64,000 bases of DNA from Odontesthes bonariensis (lineage: Eukaryota; Chordata; Actinopteri; Atheriniformes; Atherinopsidae): positions 24,556,949 to 24,620,948 of the forward strand of contig NC_134521.1 of the NCBI RefSeq assembly GCF_027942865.1. The letters are read 5' to 3'. Shown one piece after another: positions 37,101-47,000 of this stretch (positions are counted from its first letter, which is position 1; the number at the start of each line of letters is the position of its first letter). A program made the translations under genes and the position numbers. The notes below the pieces were generated by a model, which saw nothing but the letters and a program-made list of their open reading frames with translations, ran no database searches and was not told where the DNA came from.

Positions 37101-38604
37101 TTGGAAATGAAACATTACCAATGTGATCAGCTCTAGACTATAGCTTAGATCAGCAAACGCATATGCATGCACAGGGTTACCTCAGTTACAATGGTAGAGT
37201 GGTAGATGTTCATGCTGTAGCTCCAGCCGTCCATGCAGCGCTCCTGCTCCAGTTCAGTGACGTTGATGTCCCTGCCAGGAATAAATCCCCAGGCAGAGAG
37301 ATTTCTGACTACATCCAGTTTGTATCTGCTGCATCGGCTCAGCTCTTGTTTCTCATTCACCACCTCACAGTCACATAACAAACTTAGCATTATTGGTAAC
37401 CACATGTCTTCAGTTAACTTATGGCTGTTATAGATATAGTAGATATGACTATGGTAGAAAAATTGTAATACAATATCTGACAATACCTCTGCAGTGGTCT
37501 ACAATATTTATGATAAGAAATGTAGAGTCCCCTTTTTAAGGGTTTAAACGCAGTGACAAATTAGCACAGCCGTAATAAAAATATCAATGTTTCATACTTT
37601 GTTGAGCATGCTTTGCAGGCAATGACTGCCTTAAGTGTGGAAGCACACATATATATGAACAGCTGCCTCCCTGCTGATTTTCAGCATAAATAATTTCAGG
37701 GACTCACCAAATGCTTCAGTTTCAATTCTATGAAGTAAATAATGGTTGACTGTAAGGTCTAACTTGTATCATTATCTTGTCAAATTGGTTTGATCTCTGG
37801 TCTATCTTTGACACTCAAATGAATAAATTTGACATTGGCTTGTAGGTGATGATTTGTTAACTTTAGATTTAGCCGATTAGGTTTCCTTCTGATAACTCCT
37901 CCATGGAGATCCTGTCTACTTGCCAATGCTGCAGAAAGGAACTATCATTCCTGTGTCAGCTGAACCCTTCTTCTCATTTTTTGCAGTTTCCAGTTTCATC
38001 CTAAAGTTTTCTTAAGGTTCTCTAACTTTTGTTTAAAAGTAAAAAAATTTTAACGTTCGCACTTGTCACACTAAAAATCCCAGAATACCTATGGGTGAAG
38101 TAGTACAGTTGTAAAGATTATAATTTTTTTTTTTTAAAGCTGTGTGTTTGTTTTAAAGAGTAACAATCAAACACAGAAAAAAAACAAGTGCCGTTGCTGC
38201 ACGCTCCACCAAGGCCAATACACTATATTTCAGTATTATAAAATATGTTGATACATGAAAAATAATTTCAGAACTTTTCTAACTGTGGTCCACTTCTCCC
38301 CCGAGTTTCATGATATTTTGCAGACAGACAGCAACAATCTCATGAGAAATGGGATAAATCTGCAATGCTATCCTTATGAAGTCATAAACGGATTTACCTT
38401 GATAGGGATGATAGCTTCGCGCCAATCTTGGGTCAAGTTAACCTCTGGAATCAGACAATGGTGACTGGGACTATCAGTCAGAAAGATAAGGGAAAAGGCA
38501 CCAAATCCATTTGGCAAAATGCTGGCACAGAGCAGGAAAAAGACACTCTTTTGGAAATGTCCCCACGATCCTAGAAATGCTGTGCATTCATCATAATCCT
38601 GCAT
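28167..38604 (-). CDS. Gene C: complete SLC22 OCTN-like transporter (548 aa)
   Basis: Eleven coding exons: 38604-38398, 37363-37181, 33289-33186, 32902-32748, 32609-32438, 32257-32131, 31923-31829, 31360-31146, 30775-30593, 30460-30325, 28236-28167. The first two (207 + 183 nt) together equal the single 390-nt first exon of gene A, so an extra phase-0 intron sits after IIPIK. The ATG at 38604 gives [15 protein letters not shown]; an upstream in-frame ATG is at 38628. The TM2-TM3 motif is SGLLSDKFGRK, with Lys for the usual Arg. Exon 5 has [12 protein letters not shown]. The last exon is 2 kb downstream across repeats; I recognised it because its MKCPFITR…SKPV tail matches the gene D tail (IKCPCITR…SAPV). 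Membrane carrier of the OCTN type, most similar to gene D by intron pattern and tail; substrate unknown. Confidence 0.92.
28551..28923. mobile_element. 373-bp TTAA-flanked MITE, copy 2 (inverted relative to copy 1)
   Basis: Same family as 20811-21187, in opposite orientation, with terminal AGGTGGGGTATGAGAT and TTAA flanks at 28547-28550 and 28924-28927. It sits in gene C intron 9. The two copies are similar end to end, suggesting fairly recent spread. Confidence 0.85.
29163..29855. mobile_element. GGATCCG-rich element with CCCAGATAGC terminal inverted repeats
   Basis: It begins CCCAGATAGCAGTGGACTCC and ends with a close inverted copy (ending GCTATCTGGG at 29855). A second left end starts at 29305, so the left terminus is duplicated. 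The interior repeats CGGATCC/GGATCCG every 10-40 bases, most densely from 29558 to 29840. It has no coding capacity. It looks like a non-autonomous DNA element; I cannot assign a superfamily, and no clear target duplication flanks it. Confidence 0.65.
30012..30235. repeat. About 60-bp minisatellite, ~4 copies
   Basis: The phrases ACACAATAGTAATATGTGTG and GGCATTGGCACCCATA recur about every 57-62 bases, about four times, with point changes. It lies in gene C intron 9, just downstream of exon 10 of the eleven. Confidence 0.85.
33478..33722 (-). mobile_element. Third SINE-like repeat copy, truncated
   Basis: Same family as 20036-20402, in reverse orientation: CTTGACAGGTTGCCAGTCC, CATGCATGTTTTTGGACGG and GGGAGGAAGCCGGAGTACC are its conserved blocks. 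Both head and GGAT tail are missing. It lies in the gene C intron between exons 2 and 3. Confidence 0.65.
34385..34480. repeat. hAT-end-like or other dispersed repeat fragment
   Basis: A stretch starting CAGGGGCGTCATAGTGGGGT and continuing GGGCCCTAAGTGGCGGGGGC looks like a dispersed fish repeat, possibly a hAT terminus. No partner end is visible. Confidence 0.3.
34585..35349. mobile_element. PIF/Harbinger-type non-autonomous element
   Basis: The ends are AGCCCCTTTCACACTGC and its near-complement ending at 35349, with a 3-bp duplication CTA outside both (34582-34584, 35350-35352). Three-base target duplications and a Myb-like ORF are hallmarks of PIF/Harbinger. GC content is much higher than in the surroundings near the ends, which also contain several TCGACGCGGGTCG-like motifs. 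No DDE transposase is present. Confidence 0.75.
34883..35041 (+). CDS. Small Myb/SANT-like ORF of a Harbinger element (52 aa)
   Basis: The ORF from ATG at 34883 reads [14 protein letters not shown]…, then [13 protein letters not shown]-x-RT and a TAA at 35039-35041. A W…EV..LL…I…LE.LA..M.ERGF.RT pattern is the first two helices of the Myb/SANT-like (trihelix) DNA-binding protein that accompanies Harbinger transposases. After the stop the frame continues with a plausible helix ([13 protein letters not shown]), so the TAA is probably a truncating mutation in a longer ancestral protein. It is likely a dead fragment. Confidence 0.5.
   Translation: MANWGDKEVRELLSPRTEDVIFRHILGTVKDGPLLEGLARKMGERGFPRTIK
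35641..36366. mobile_element. 726-bp inverted-repeat element with T/A-rich subrepeats
   Basis: The ends CTACGGAAGCGTATTGCATT and its complement (finishing CCGTAG at 36366) form a ~23-bp terminal inverted repeat, flanked on both sides by TAATC (35636-35640, 36367-36371), a likely 5-bp target duplication. Near the left end a unit of about 25-50 bases (GTAATTTTTTCTGTTTTTCTG) is repeated several times, and its complement recurs near the right end at 36255-36320. Superfamily not assigned. Confidence 0.7.
35880..36002 (-). pseudogene. Possible captured integrase/transposase N-terminal fragment
   Basis: A minus-strand frame inside the inverted-repeat element reads [19 protein letters not shown], then SLLKILDP. 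It resembles the helical region that precedes the integrase core in fish proteins with an rve-type DDE domain. No core domain follows. The likeness is from memory of the family pattern and is moderate at best. Confidence 0.35.
36372..37180. other. Rest of gene C intron 2, nothing recognised
   Basis: AT-rich intron sequence between the inverted-repeat element and exon 1b of gene C. I see no exon, repeat terminus or tandem repeat. Confidence 0.5.
37364..38397. other. Extra intron within first coding segment of gene C
   Basis: A 1034-base phase-0 intron with GTAAAT donor and TGTGAG acceptor. It contains a weak Tc1-like phrase near 37595-37645 (GCAATGACTGCCTTAAGTGTG) but no intact element. The equivalent gene D intron is 440 bases. 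Confidence 0.7.
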
Positions 38605-38939
38605 TGTCGCAGACACCAAACTGTGCAAACCTGTCTATTCTGTATATCACAAGGTTTACGGTGTTAAAATCGTCGATTCCCTGAGGGCCACTCCACAGAC
38701 ACAAAGTGCAAGTCGCAAAGCTAAATAATTAATTTTTTTTATTGTTAAAGGGTTATACATTACAAGGATAACAAAAAAGTTCAAGATGCTACCCTTTGAC
38801 CAGTCAGTGTGTTAGGCATGCAACAAACACAGAAACCTTGTAACTGATTATAGAAACATAAACAGTCATCTAGAAGTTTTATTTGTGATCTTAAATGACA
38901 AAGAACATTTCTATTACTCATAATTTATGAATGTATATA

Positions 38940-40077
38940 CACTATAATGCCAAAAGTATTTGCGCAACTGCCTTTACACACATATGAAGTAACATCCCAT
39001 TCTTAATCCTGAGGGTTTACTATGACGTCGGCCCACCCTTAGCAGCTATAACAGCTTCAACTCTTCTGGGCAAGCTTTCCACAAGGTTTAGGAGCGTGTT
39101 TATGGGAATTTTTGATCATTCTTCCAGAAGCGCATTTGTAAGGTCAGACACTGATGTTGGACAGAAGGCCTGGCTCGCGGTCTCCGCTCTAATTCATCCC
39201 AAAGTTGTTCTATGGGGTTGAGGTCAGGACTCTGTGCAGGCCAGTCAAGTTCTTCCCCACCAAACTCTATCATCCATGTCTTTATGGACCTTGCTTTGTG
39301 CACAGGTGTGCAGTCATGTTGGAATAAGAAGTCCCCAAACTGTTTCCACAACGTTGGGAGCATGAAATTGTCCAAAATCTCTTGGTATGCTGAAGCATTC
39401 AGAGTTCCTTTCACTGGAACTAAGGGGCCAAGCCCAGCTCCTGTAAAATAACCCCACACCATCATCCTCCCTCCACCAAACTTTACACGTGGCACAATGC
39501 AGTCAGACAAGTACTGTTCCCCTTGCAACCACTGCTCTAGAGTCCAGTGGTGGTGTGCTTTACATCACTGCATCCAATGCTTTGCATTGCACTTGGTGAT
39601 GTTTGGCTTGGATGCAGCTGCTCGGCCATGGAAACCCATTCCATGAAGCTCTCTACACACTGTACTTGAGCTAATCTGAAGGCCACCAGAGGTTTGGAGG
39701 TCTGTAGCGATTGACTCTGCAGAAAGTTGGCCTCTATGCACTATGAGCTTCAGCATCCTACCATTTTGTGGCTGAGTTGCTGTCATTCCCAATCGCCTAC
39801 ACTTTGTTATAATACCACTGACAGCTGACTGTGGAATATTTATATTTAGTAGCGAGGGAATTTCCCGACTGGACTTGTTGCACAGGTGGCATCCTATCAT
39901 GGTACCCGATGGAATTCACTGAGCTCGACTGAGAGCGACCCAACCTTTCACAAATGTTTGAAGAAGTAGTCTGCATGCGTAGGTGCTTGAATGTATACAC
40001 CTGTGGCCATGGAAGTGAATAGAACAGCTGAATTTAATTATTTGGATGGGTGAGTGAATACTTTTGTCAATATAGTG
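38940..40077 (-). mobile_element. Tc1/mariner element, inactivated
   Basis: The ends CACTATAATGCCAAAAGTAT and ATACTTTTGTCAATATAGTG form the usual Tc1 inverted repeat, flanked by TA at 38938-38939 and 40078-40079. The length of 1138 bp is slightly short for the family. The minus strand encodes a broken transposase. It lies between genes C and D. Confidence 0.9.
39100..39900 (-). pseudogene. Tc1-like transposase pseudogene
   Basis: The N-terminal half (39900-39565) has the helix-turn-helix region; the C-terminal half (to 39100) has [28 protein letters not shown] and [20 protein letters not shown]. These carry the second Asp and the Glu of the DD34E triad. The segment that should contain the first Asp is missing between about 39530 and 39565, and a stop lies in the same place. 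No active enzyme can be made. Confidence 0.88.
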
Positions 40078-41011
40078 TATATGAACTCTCAGAGTTCTTT
40101 GGAATTTTACATCAAATACATATACATTATATAAAAAAGTTGTTAATCAAATTAATTTTGTTCATTAAGTAAAGATACTCGAGATTCTGATGTTAATTAA
40201 ACCATTTATTTTGATGTACTGAACATTTATACCCATTTAGAACCCACTTAAAGGGGAAGCCCCCCATACACCCGTATACACACACACATGCACGCCCTTC
40301 CATCTTTTTTCTTGTTTAACAGACATACAAAACGGCATCAATTTTACTTAGCTTTAGTAATCCCCTGTGAGAAAAGTTGTTAGAATAATATAAACATTAA
40401 GCACACAACATTGAATAAAATGTAATTTGAAGACAACTTTACCAGATACCATGGACCATTATCTGGCACCACAATCAAAGTCATTGGAAAATTTGATTGC
40501 ACTGGACAAAGGACCTCCTGAGTCTTTGACTAGAACAAAGAGCATCAAAGCTGCTCACTAAAACAGATTCTAGGGCCACTGAAAATAATATTGTTATAAT
40601 AATATTGATCTCATGTTAGGTTTAACTCTAGACCTGAGCTAGCTACACAGAAGTTAAACTTAATTCTAAACACATCTGGGCTCGCTGCTCTGTTGTCAGT
40701 TGCAGAGAGCAGCTCAAATCATTACATGAACAAGAAAGATTTGCCTTTATATCTTTGCAACCTGGTGAAAGAAATAAATGCTTGTGCCTAAATAATACAA
40801 TAACAGATTTCAAATGTAAGAAAAAGATAACACTACATAGTCATTTTTAATGAATAACTATATCAACTGACATCCTACATATATATATAGAAAAAAACAA
40901 AAAATTATCACCTAAATTTGAAGAGCTAAAAACAGTAATAACGGCACTCAATGGCAATACCAACATTTCAAGTATGCCCATAAAAAAAGTTTTAAAAAAA
41001 AGAGCAGGTGA
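40078..41011. other. Gene D 3' UTR and intergenic spacer
   Basis: AT-rich sequence after the gene D stop. It includes the likely 3' UTR and the poly(A) signal at 40205; nothing else recognised. Confidence 0.5.
40205..40210 (-). other. Candidate poly(A) signal of gene D
   Basis: Minus-strand AATAAA at 40210-40205, about 800 bases after the gene D stop at 41012. It is the first hexamer I see before the Tc1 insertion. Confidence 0.35.
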
Positions 41012-44000
41012 TCATACAGGACCGTCCAGCAGTTCTACAGGTGCTGAGGTTCCATCTCTTGTTATGCAGGGACACTTTATTCTGTTATGAGGAGAAAAAC
41101 ACAAACAACAAACTGGTTGTGGTGTTGTGCTCATGAAATGGAACAAGTAAGAAAAATACTATAAATACTGGTTTTACTTTTACATGTTTTGGTGACACTA
41201 TTACAAAAGAAAGGACAATGGGTATGTTCACACGCTCACAAATATTCTGATACAACTCTGATAAACACTGAATATGCCACTGTCAGAATAACCAGCATAA
41301 TGTAAACACATTTGCTCCTTTAACGCACTATTGCTAGCATAAATATTTGTATTTTCAAACAACTTGATGACATACAAAGTATTATGTGTGCATCACACAT
41401 TAATCTGACTATGTTCTATAATATGTAAACCAGAATATGGATGGTATATCCTACATGCTACTCATGTAAACACTATAATTCAGAAAATAATATCAACATA
41501 TTTTTCTGATTTTACATCTAAGCTGTTAGGCTGGTTAAGATTTAAAGAAACTCTGTTTGTCTGGTTGGTGCAGGCTGACATTATGTGAAAATCATTTAAT
41601 TTTGTTATTTAAATTTTACACCTGTCTAACTGTTTTGGACCTGCAGATGTATGTTGTCACTGTATTTTAACAAAAAAAATGTTTTTAGGTGTTAAAAACA
41701 AATGCTGAAATATCGGTGTTCCAGCCCAGTGGAGAACAGTGCTCCAGAATCTCATCGGATCATTTATTTTGTGTGATGTCATTTCTCTAAATAAGAAGAA
41801 GAAAAAGTGGTCCTTTTACAGGAATTCATAATTAGTTTAATGTGTCCTGGAAAACTATTTAAAAATGCTGATAACGCAGCCTACACTTGGTGGCATAAAA
41901 CAGCTTTGTACCCAATGAAAGACTTTCTTGAATTTAGGCAGATCTCATGTGAAATGGTGGGAGGTACCTGATCAAACTACCGGAGCAGACCAATCAGAGC
42001 AGATTAGAAATTGGTAGCAGTTTCAAGAGAAATTTAAAATGACGTTTAGAGTTTTTTTAATCTCTTTTTACTTATTCCATTTATTATTTTGTCTGTTTAC
42101 TATATTCCATCCTTTAATTCAAATATATAAAATGAGTGGGACACACTCTGTACTATATGAATATATAATCGCAAAAGTAACTTTTATACTAAGCTCTGTA
42201 TTTTTACTCTGAATATTAGACTTAAACAGGACACAGATAAGAACACAAGGTGTGTAAAATCTTGAAAAAGCTTAGCAATAATACAGATTATATGGTAGTA
42301 CACAAGCTAATTGTAAAACTTAAGTGAGGATACCACATTTAAATATCAAAAAGAGAGCAAAATAACAATATCTTAAAGTACAAAATGTATTGTATAACTT
42401 CAAACATGTAAAAATCTTGTAAAAATCAGCCGAAGCTTAATAAAAAGCATATTCTTCAATTGCCTACCTTTTTCTTTCATGCATTTGTTGAATAGTTTCA
42501 GGTAATGGTCGTTTGAAACTCTCTGGAAGGAAAAGAGCAGCGAAGGCTGACACAACACCCAGAGTTCCCAATGTAATATAAGGCAGGTACTTGAAATATG
42601 CACCTAAAAGTAAGAGATGAGTCAGAAAAGAGAGAACAGTACCTCATGATTGTGCAGTCACAGTAAATATGAATTCAGGTATGCGCAAGGCTTTCACATG
42701 AGCTTGAAATCAGGTTCAGTCTAAGCATTTACATGCAGCTGATTAACCATCAAAAGTAAATGATATTGATCATTTAAACGTGATTTACTCACTCAGACTT
42801 AATAAAAAAGGGCTGATGCAGCTTCCCATCCTGGAGACAGTGGTAGTCATCCCTGTTGCTGTGTTCCTGATCACTGTTGGGTAAAGCTCTGTAGTGTAGG
42901 CGAACATCAGGGAGAAACCAGTGGTAATGCTATATTTACTCAGCATCTCCAGTACAAGAGACAGACTGGATAGATCTAAAGGGTAAATAATTGATAATTA
43001 CCTTTTTCAACTGATCACAATTGAAGACAAATTAAAGATATTCCAATCAAGTGTTTACTCATCATACTCTTAATTTGCTGTGAGTAAATGAGAGCAGAGG
43101 TACAGATATGAACAATATTTTTTCTGCTTACATTCTGGCAGCAATTGAATCAAAAATAGCGGTACTGCTCCAAGGATCAGGGCAGCAATGACTGACAGCC
43201 TTCGTGGAAGGTAGCGTAGTGCTATCCAGCTAGAAAAGTATGCTGGGACCTCTACAACTGCTGAGATGAAACAGCTGATGTAAGGGTCGGCATGGAGTTG
43301 GGACGTATTGTAGGACAAGCTATAGTAGCCAGCAGTCAAAGTGAAACTGAAAAAATGGAGGACATGAATAACAAAGATGTTGGGGTTCAATTTTGAAAAG
43401 AAATCTGCATGAAAATAGAATATAATGATACACATTTACCTCCTTACCGCCTTTCCTCCTGTGATGGCCACACCTGCAGCCACACAGCGAGGTTGGCAAC
43501 CTCATGCACCAACACTTTTACAGGAGTTTTTTTTATAGGTTTTGCCACATTTTTCTTTACATATATATTTTTCAAATGCATACGTTTTATTTGCATGTTC
43601 AATTTTGTTCTGTTTCTGGAGCAACAGTGTGGCATACATGCAGCGCTGATGGGCCATGAACTGCTGCATAATGGGGGTGGGGTTAATGCATTTATTTCGC
43701 AAATATTTTGTATTTTCTTTCATTTCTGAAGTATTTACTTAATATTGTTTGATTAGAATTAGCTTAACAGTTACTTTCAACCGGTTTTGGGTTTTTTGTT
43801 TGATTATTTGTTAGTATTTGTTTCCCCTTGTGTGTCAGACTGGTCTGATCAGCCGGTGTTTAAATCCCCTGTGTTTGTTGTATGTCAGGTCATTTTCATT
43901 TTCATTTTGTACAAAAGTTAGTTGGGAGTTATTTTGCTGGTTAAGTTGTTGTAATGATTTAAGTTCAGTTTTGCTTTTAAAAAGGGTCCTATGTAGTTAG

Positions 44001-47000
44001 TTTATTTGGTGTTTTTTTTGCATTTTTTGGGCAAATGAAACCCATTTTTCTGGAACCTTACTGTGTCCTCATGTTTGACCGGCTCGGTCGCTCTGTTATG
44101 TCTCGTCAAATTTGTTAATCATGTTTATGTTATGTCATGTCTTGTTTAGTTTCATGTGTGGGTCCTGTATGTTTTACTTTCAGATCCTGACTTCCTCCCT
44201 TTGTGTGCTTTCCTTCATTGTGATTGTCAACCCCGCCTCTGATTGGTTCCACCTGTGTCCCCCTACCTCATGTTCAAATAGTCTGTCTCCCTTGTCTTGT
44301 TGTCAGTTTGTCTTGTCCAGTCAGTCACAGAATAGATTTTAAAAGCCTGCTGATGGTTTACAAATCCCAGAACGGTTTAGGCCCAAAATACACCTGTGAT
44401 ATGTTCAGAGAATATAAACCCAGCAGAGCTCTTAGATCCAAGGACAGGTCAGCTGGTCCAGTCCAGAGTCCAGACTAAACATGGAGAAGCAGCATTTAGC
44501 TGTTATGCTGCAAACAAGTGGAACAAACTGCCAGTGGAGACTAAACTTTCACCAAATATAGACATTTTTTAAATCCAGGTTAAAAACACTTTATTTCTCA
44601 TGTGTCTATGCATGAAATCTGCACGCTATCTTTGAACTTATCTTGACTGTTGCTTGTTTTTAAATGCATTTAAATAATTTTATTTGTTTCTCTTTATATT
44701 CTTTTATGAATTTTAATGCTTCTTCCACTCCCTGCTGCAATGCTTTTATTTTATGTAAAGCACTTTAAATTGTTTGTACATGAAATGTGCTATATAAATA
44801 AATTTGATTTGATTCAGTCCAAGTTAAGTGTATGTCAAGCGTGAGTGACCTTCCAGTCTTCTGGAATTATCGTGTTTTAAGTCTAGTTTGAATTATTATT
44901 ATCGTCATCCTCTTTGAGAGCGTCTTTTGTTTTTGGAAAATAAATACTTTTGTTGGATTACCTCGTCTTCTGAGTCGTGCAATTGGGTCCATCTGGACTG
45001 TGTCTCGTGTCGTGACACGCTCACATCTCCCACCAAAAAAGAACTGTAACTTTCAACTGTAACTTTGTCATATTTGTTGAACTGTCACTGTGCTCAGACA
45101 GTAATGAATCAGACAAACAATTTCTGGAGGAAAAAGGTTTTCCAAATGCATTTTTTAAGAATCAACCATGCCTGAAAGCAGCCAGTAAAAGCAATGCAGT
45201 CTGTCAATGTAGTTGTCATAATCAATGTGTTTATGGCAGCCTACTCTGCAGGGAGGGGCTATAGAGGCAGAACTAAAGCACAGCAGAGACGGAGGGGAAA
45301 GGCTGTAAGTTGCATTTGTTTTCCCATGTTCTTACAATGTTATAAAATTCTGCTTTGAAGAGGTAAAACTGAGCTATTTGAGTAGTGAATGCTGTATACA
45401 ATAAGTTCTGGCAGCATACATATTTTTCAATTTTAGATGTGCAATTTAGGTCATTCAAGAAAACACATTTGCATGTGCTTCCTTTTTGTTGAGCTGATAA
45501 GTTTCAATGGAAGTTTGTAGTGATTTAAGACTTTACTCACAACACCAAGCAAAGGAGGAGTGTTGTGCTTCTAATGCTGCTGTGCCTAAAGAGGTCCAAC
45601 ACAGTGTAATGTTTCTTCTGAGACTTTGTCTTCTTAATCTGCAGGATACACAATTGATTAATGAGCCACCTAAGCCTGAGCTGAGTCTTAAAACATTCTT
45701 CAAACTTTCACCTGAAAAACATCCTAAAATTCAGTTATTAACAGCGCCACAACTGAAGGTTTTCACTCATACAGGGCAAAGTGTTTCAACAATTGTTTTG
45801 TTGGATGATGACTTTTATATTTATCAGTGACAAAAATTGAACCAACAAATCTGGAGGTAGACTGTAAAAACCACTTGACTTTGGGGACACATCTTTCATT
45901 TGTGCATTCAAACCAAGTGCCAAGTATCAATAATTCTAAAGATAACAGTTTAAAGACAGTTTGCAGACAAATAATTGAAGAGTAGCTAACTACTGTCAAG
46001 TTTATGTCCGTAGTCTACAATCAGATGTAGTTGGGCTTTCCAGTCTCAGCAAGTCAGATGACTTTCCAGTCATTAGTACATATCATTTCTGTGTATTCTT
46101 CAAAAATCTATTAAAAGTGACTTAATTTCTTTAAAAGTAATGGATGGTGTTGAAAAGTGAAGTTGGTTGTCACGTCAGAATTCTGTGTAAGCTTGTGCAG
46201 TCACATTGTATGTAGCTATTCATTTAGTCCTCTATGTGTTTCCTAAAGGTCAAACCTTTGGCTCTTCGAATAAGAAACGCACAGGAGCATTCTGAACTAA
46301 CACCAACAATTATGGAATCTTAACACATGGAGGATGTGCATTCAGACACAAAATAATTTCATTTAAAAGCTGAATATTCTAGTTTTGTAAACAACAATAT
46401 TGTCTCTTTTTTTCAGATAAAGTAGAGGAAAAAATAATGGACTCACCCTGTAATTTGCCAGAATTTGCTCAGTAAGTCACCTTATCCTTTTCACGAGACA
46501 AGGGTGAAATTTGAAAAACTGTAACAAAAATTCTGGTTTCTACCCCCATCTAATCAAAATTGTAAATTATAGACTCAATAACAGTCTTCTAACCATGAGT
46601 TGGTCACACAAATGTTACTCAGTTGGTTCTTAAATGCCATATCTTATATATTTATCTAGTACATTCCCGATCCAAACTAAAATGTATTGAATTTTTCCTT
46701 TACCCATCCACTGACTCACAGCCAGTTAAAACATTTGCCTGTGTAGCGTTAGTGAAATCTTGCTAACAGACCAACAACAACAAGTACAAATATCTACTTC
46801 AGCTTCCACCTAAGCGGTCAAATAAACTTGTTCACTAATTTTAGTAGTTGTGATACAAAACTGGTGGGCTTCTTCAGTGAGTTTGCCATGTTTGGGGACT
46901 TTTTAAAAAAAGTGTTTTTAATAATAATAATAATAACAATAAGAAGAATAAGAAGAATCAAACTTATATAGCGCTTTTTTGAAAACTCAAAGAGGCTTAA

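Noticed and set aside
43441-43520. Minus-strand frame [20 protein letters not shown] as a candidate exon 6 of gene D
   Set aside because: It does not align with exon 6 of A, B or C. The true 98-nt exon was found at 45638-45541 with correct phase.
45507-45830. Plus-strand 107-codon frame
   Set aside because: It overlaps gene D exon 6 on the other strand and shows no domain of its own.
46431-46492. Plus-strand mini-exon with a pyrimidine tract, AG and GTAAGT
   Set aside because: Good splice-like borders, but the 60 bases match no SLC22 exon and the orientation is opposite to gene D. Chance is likely.
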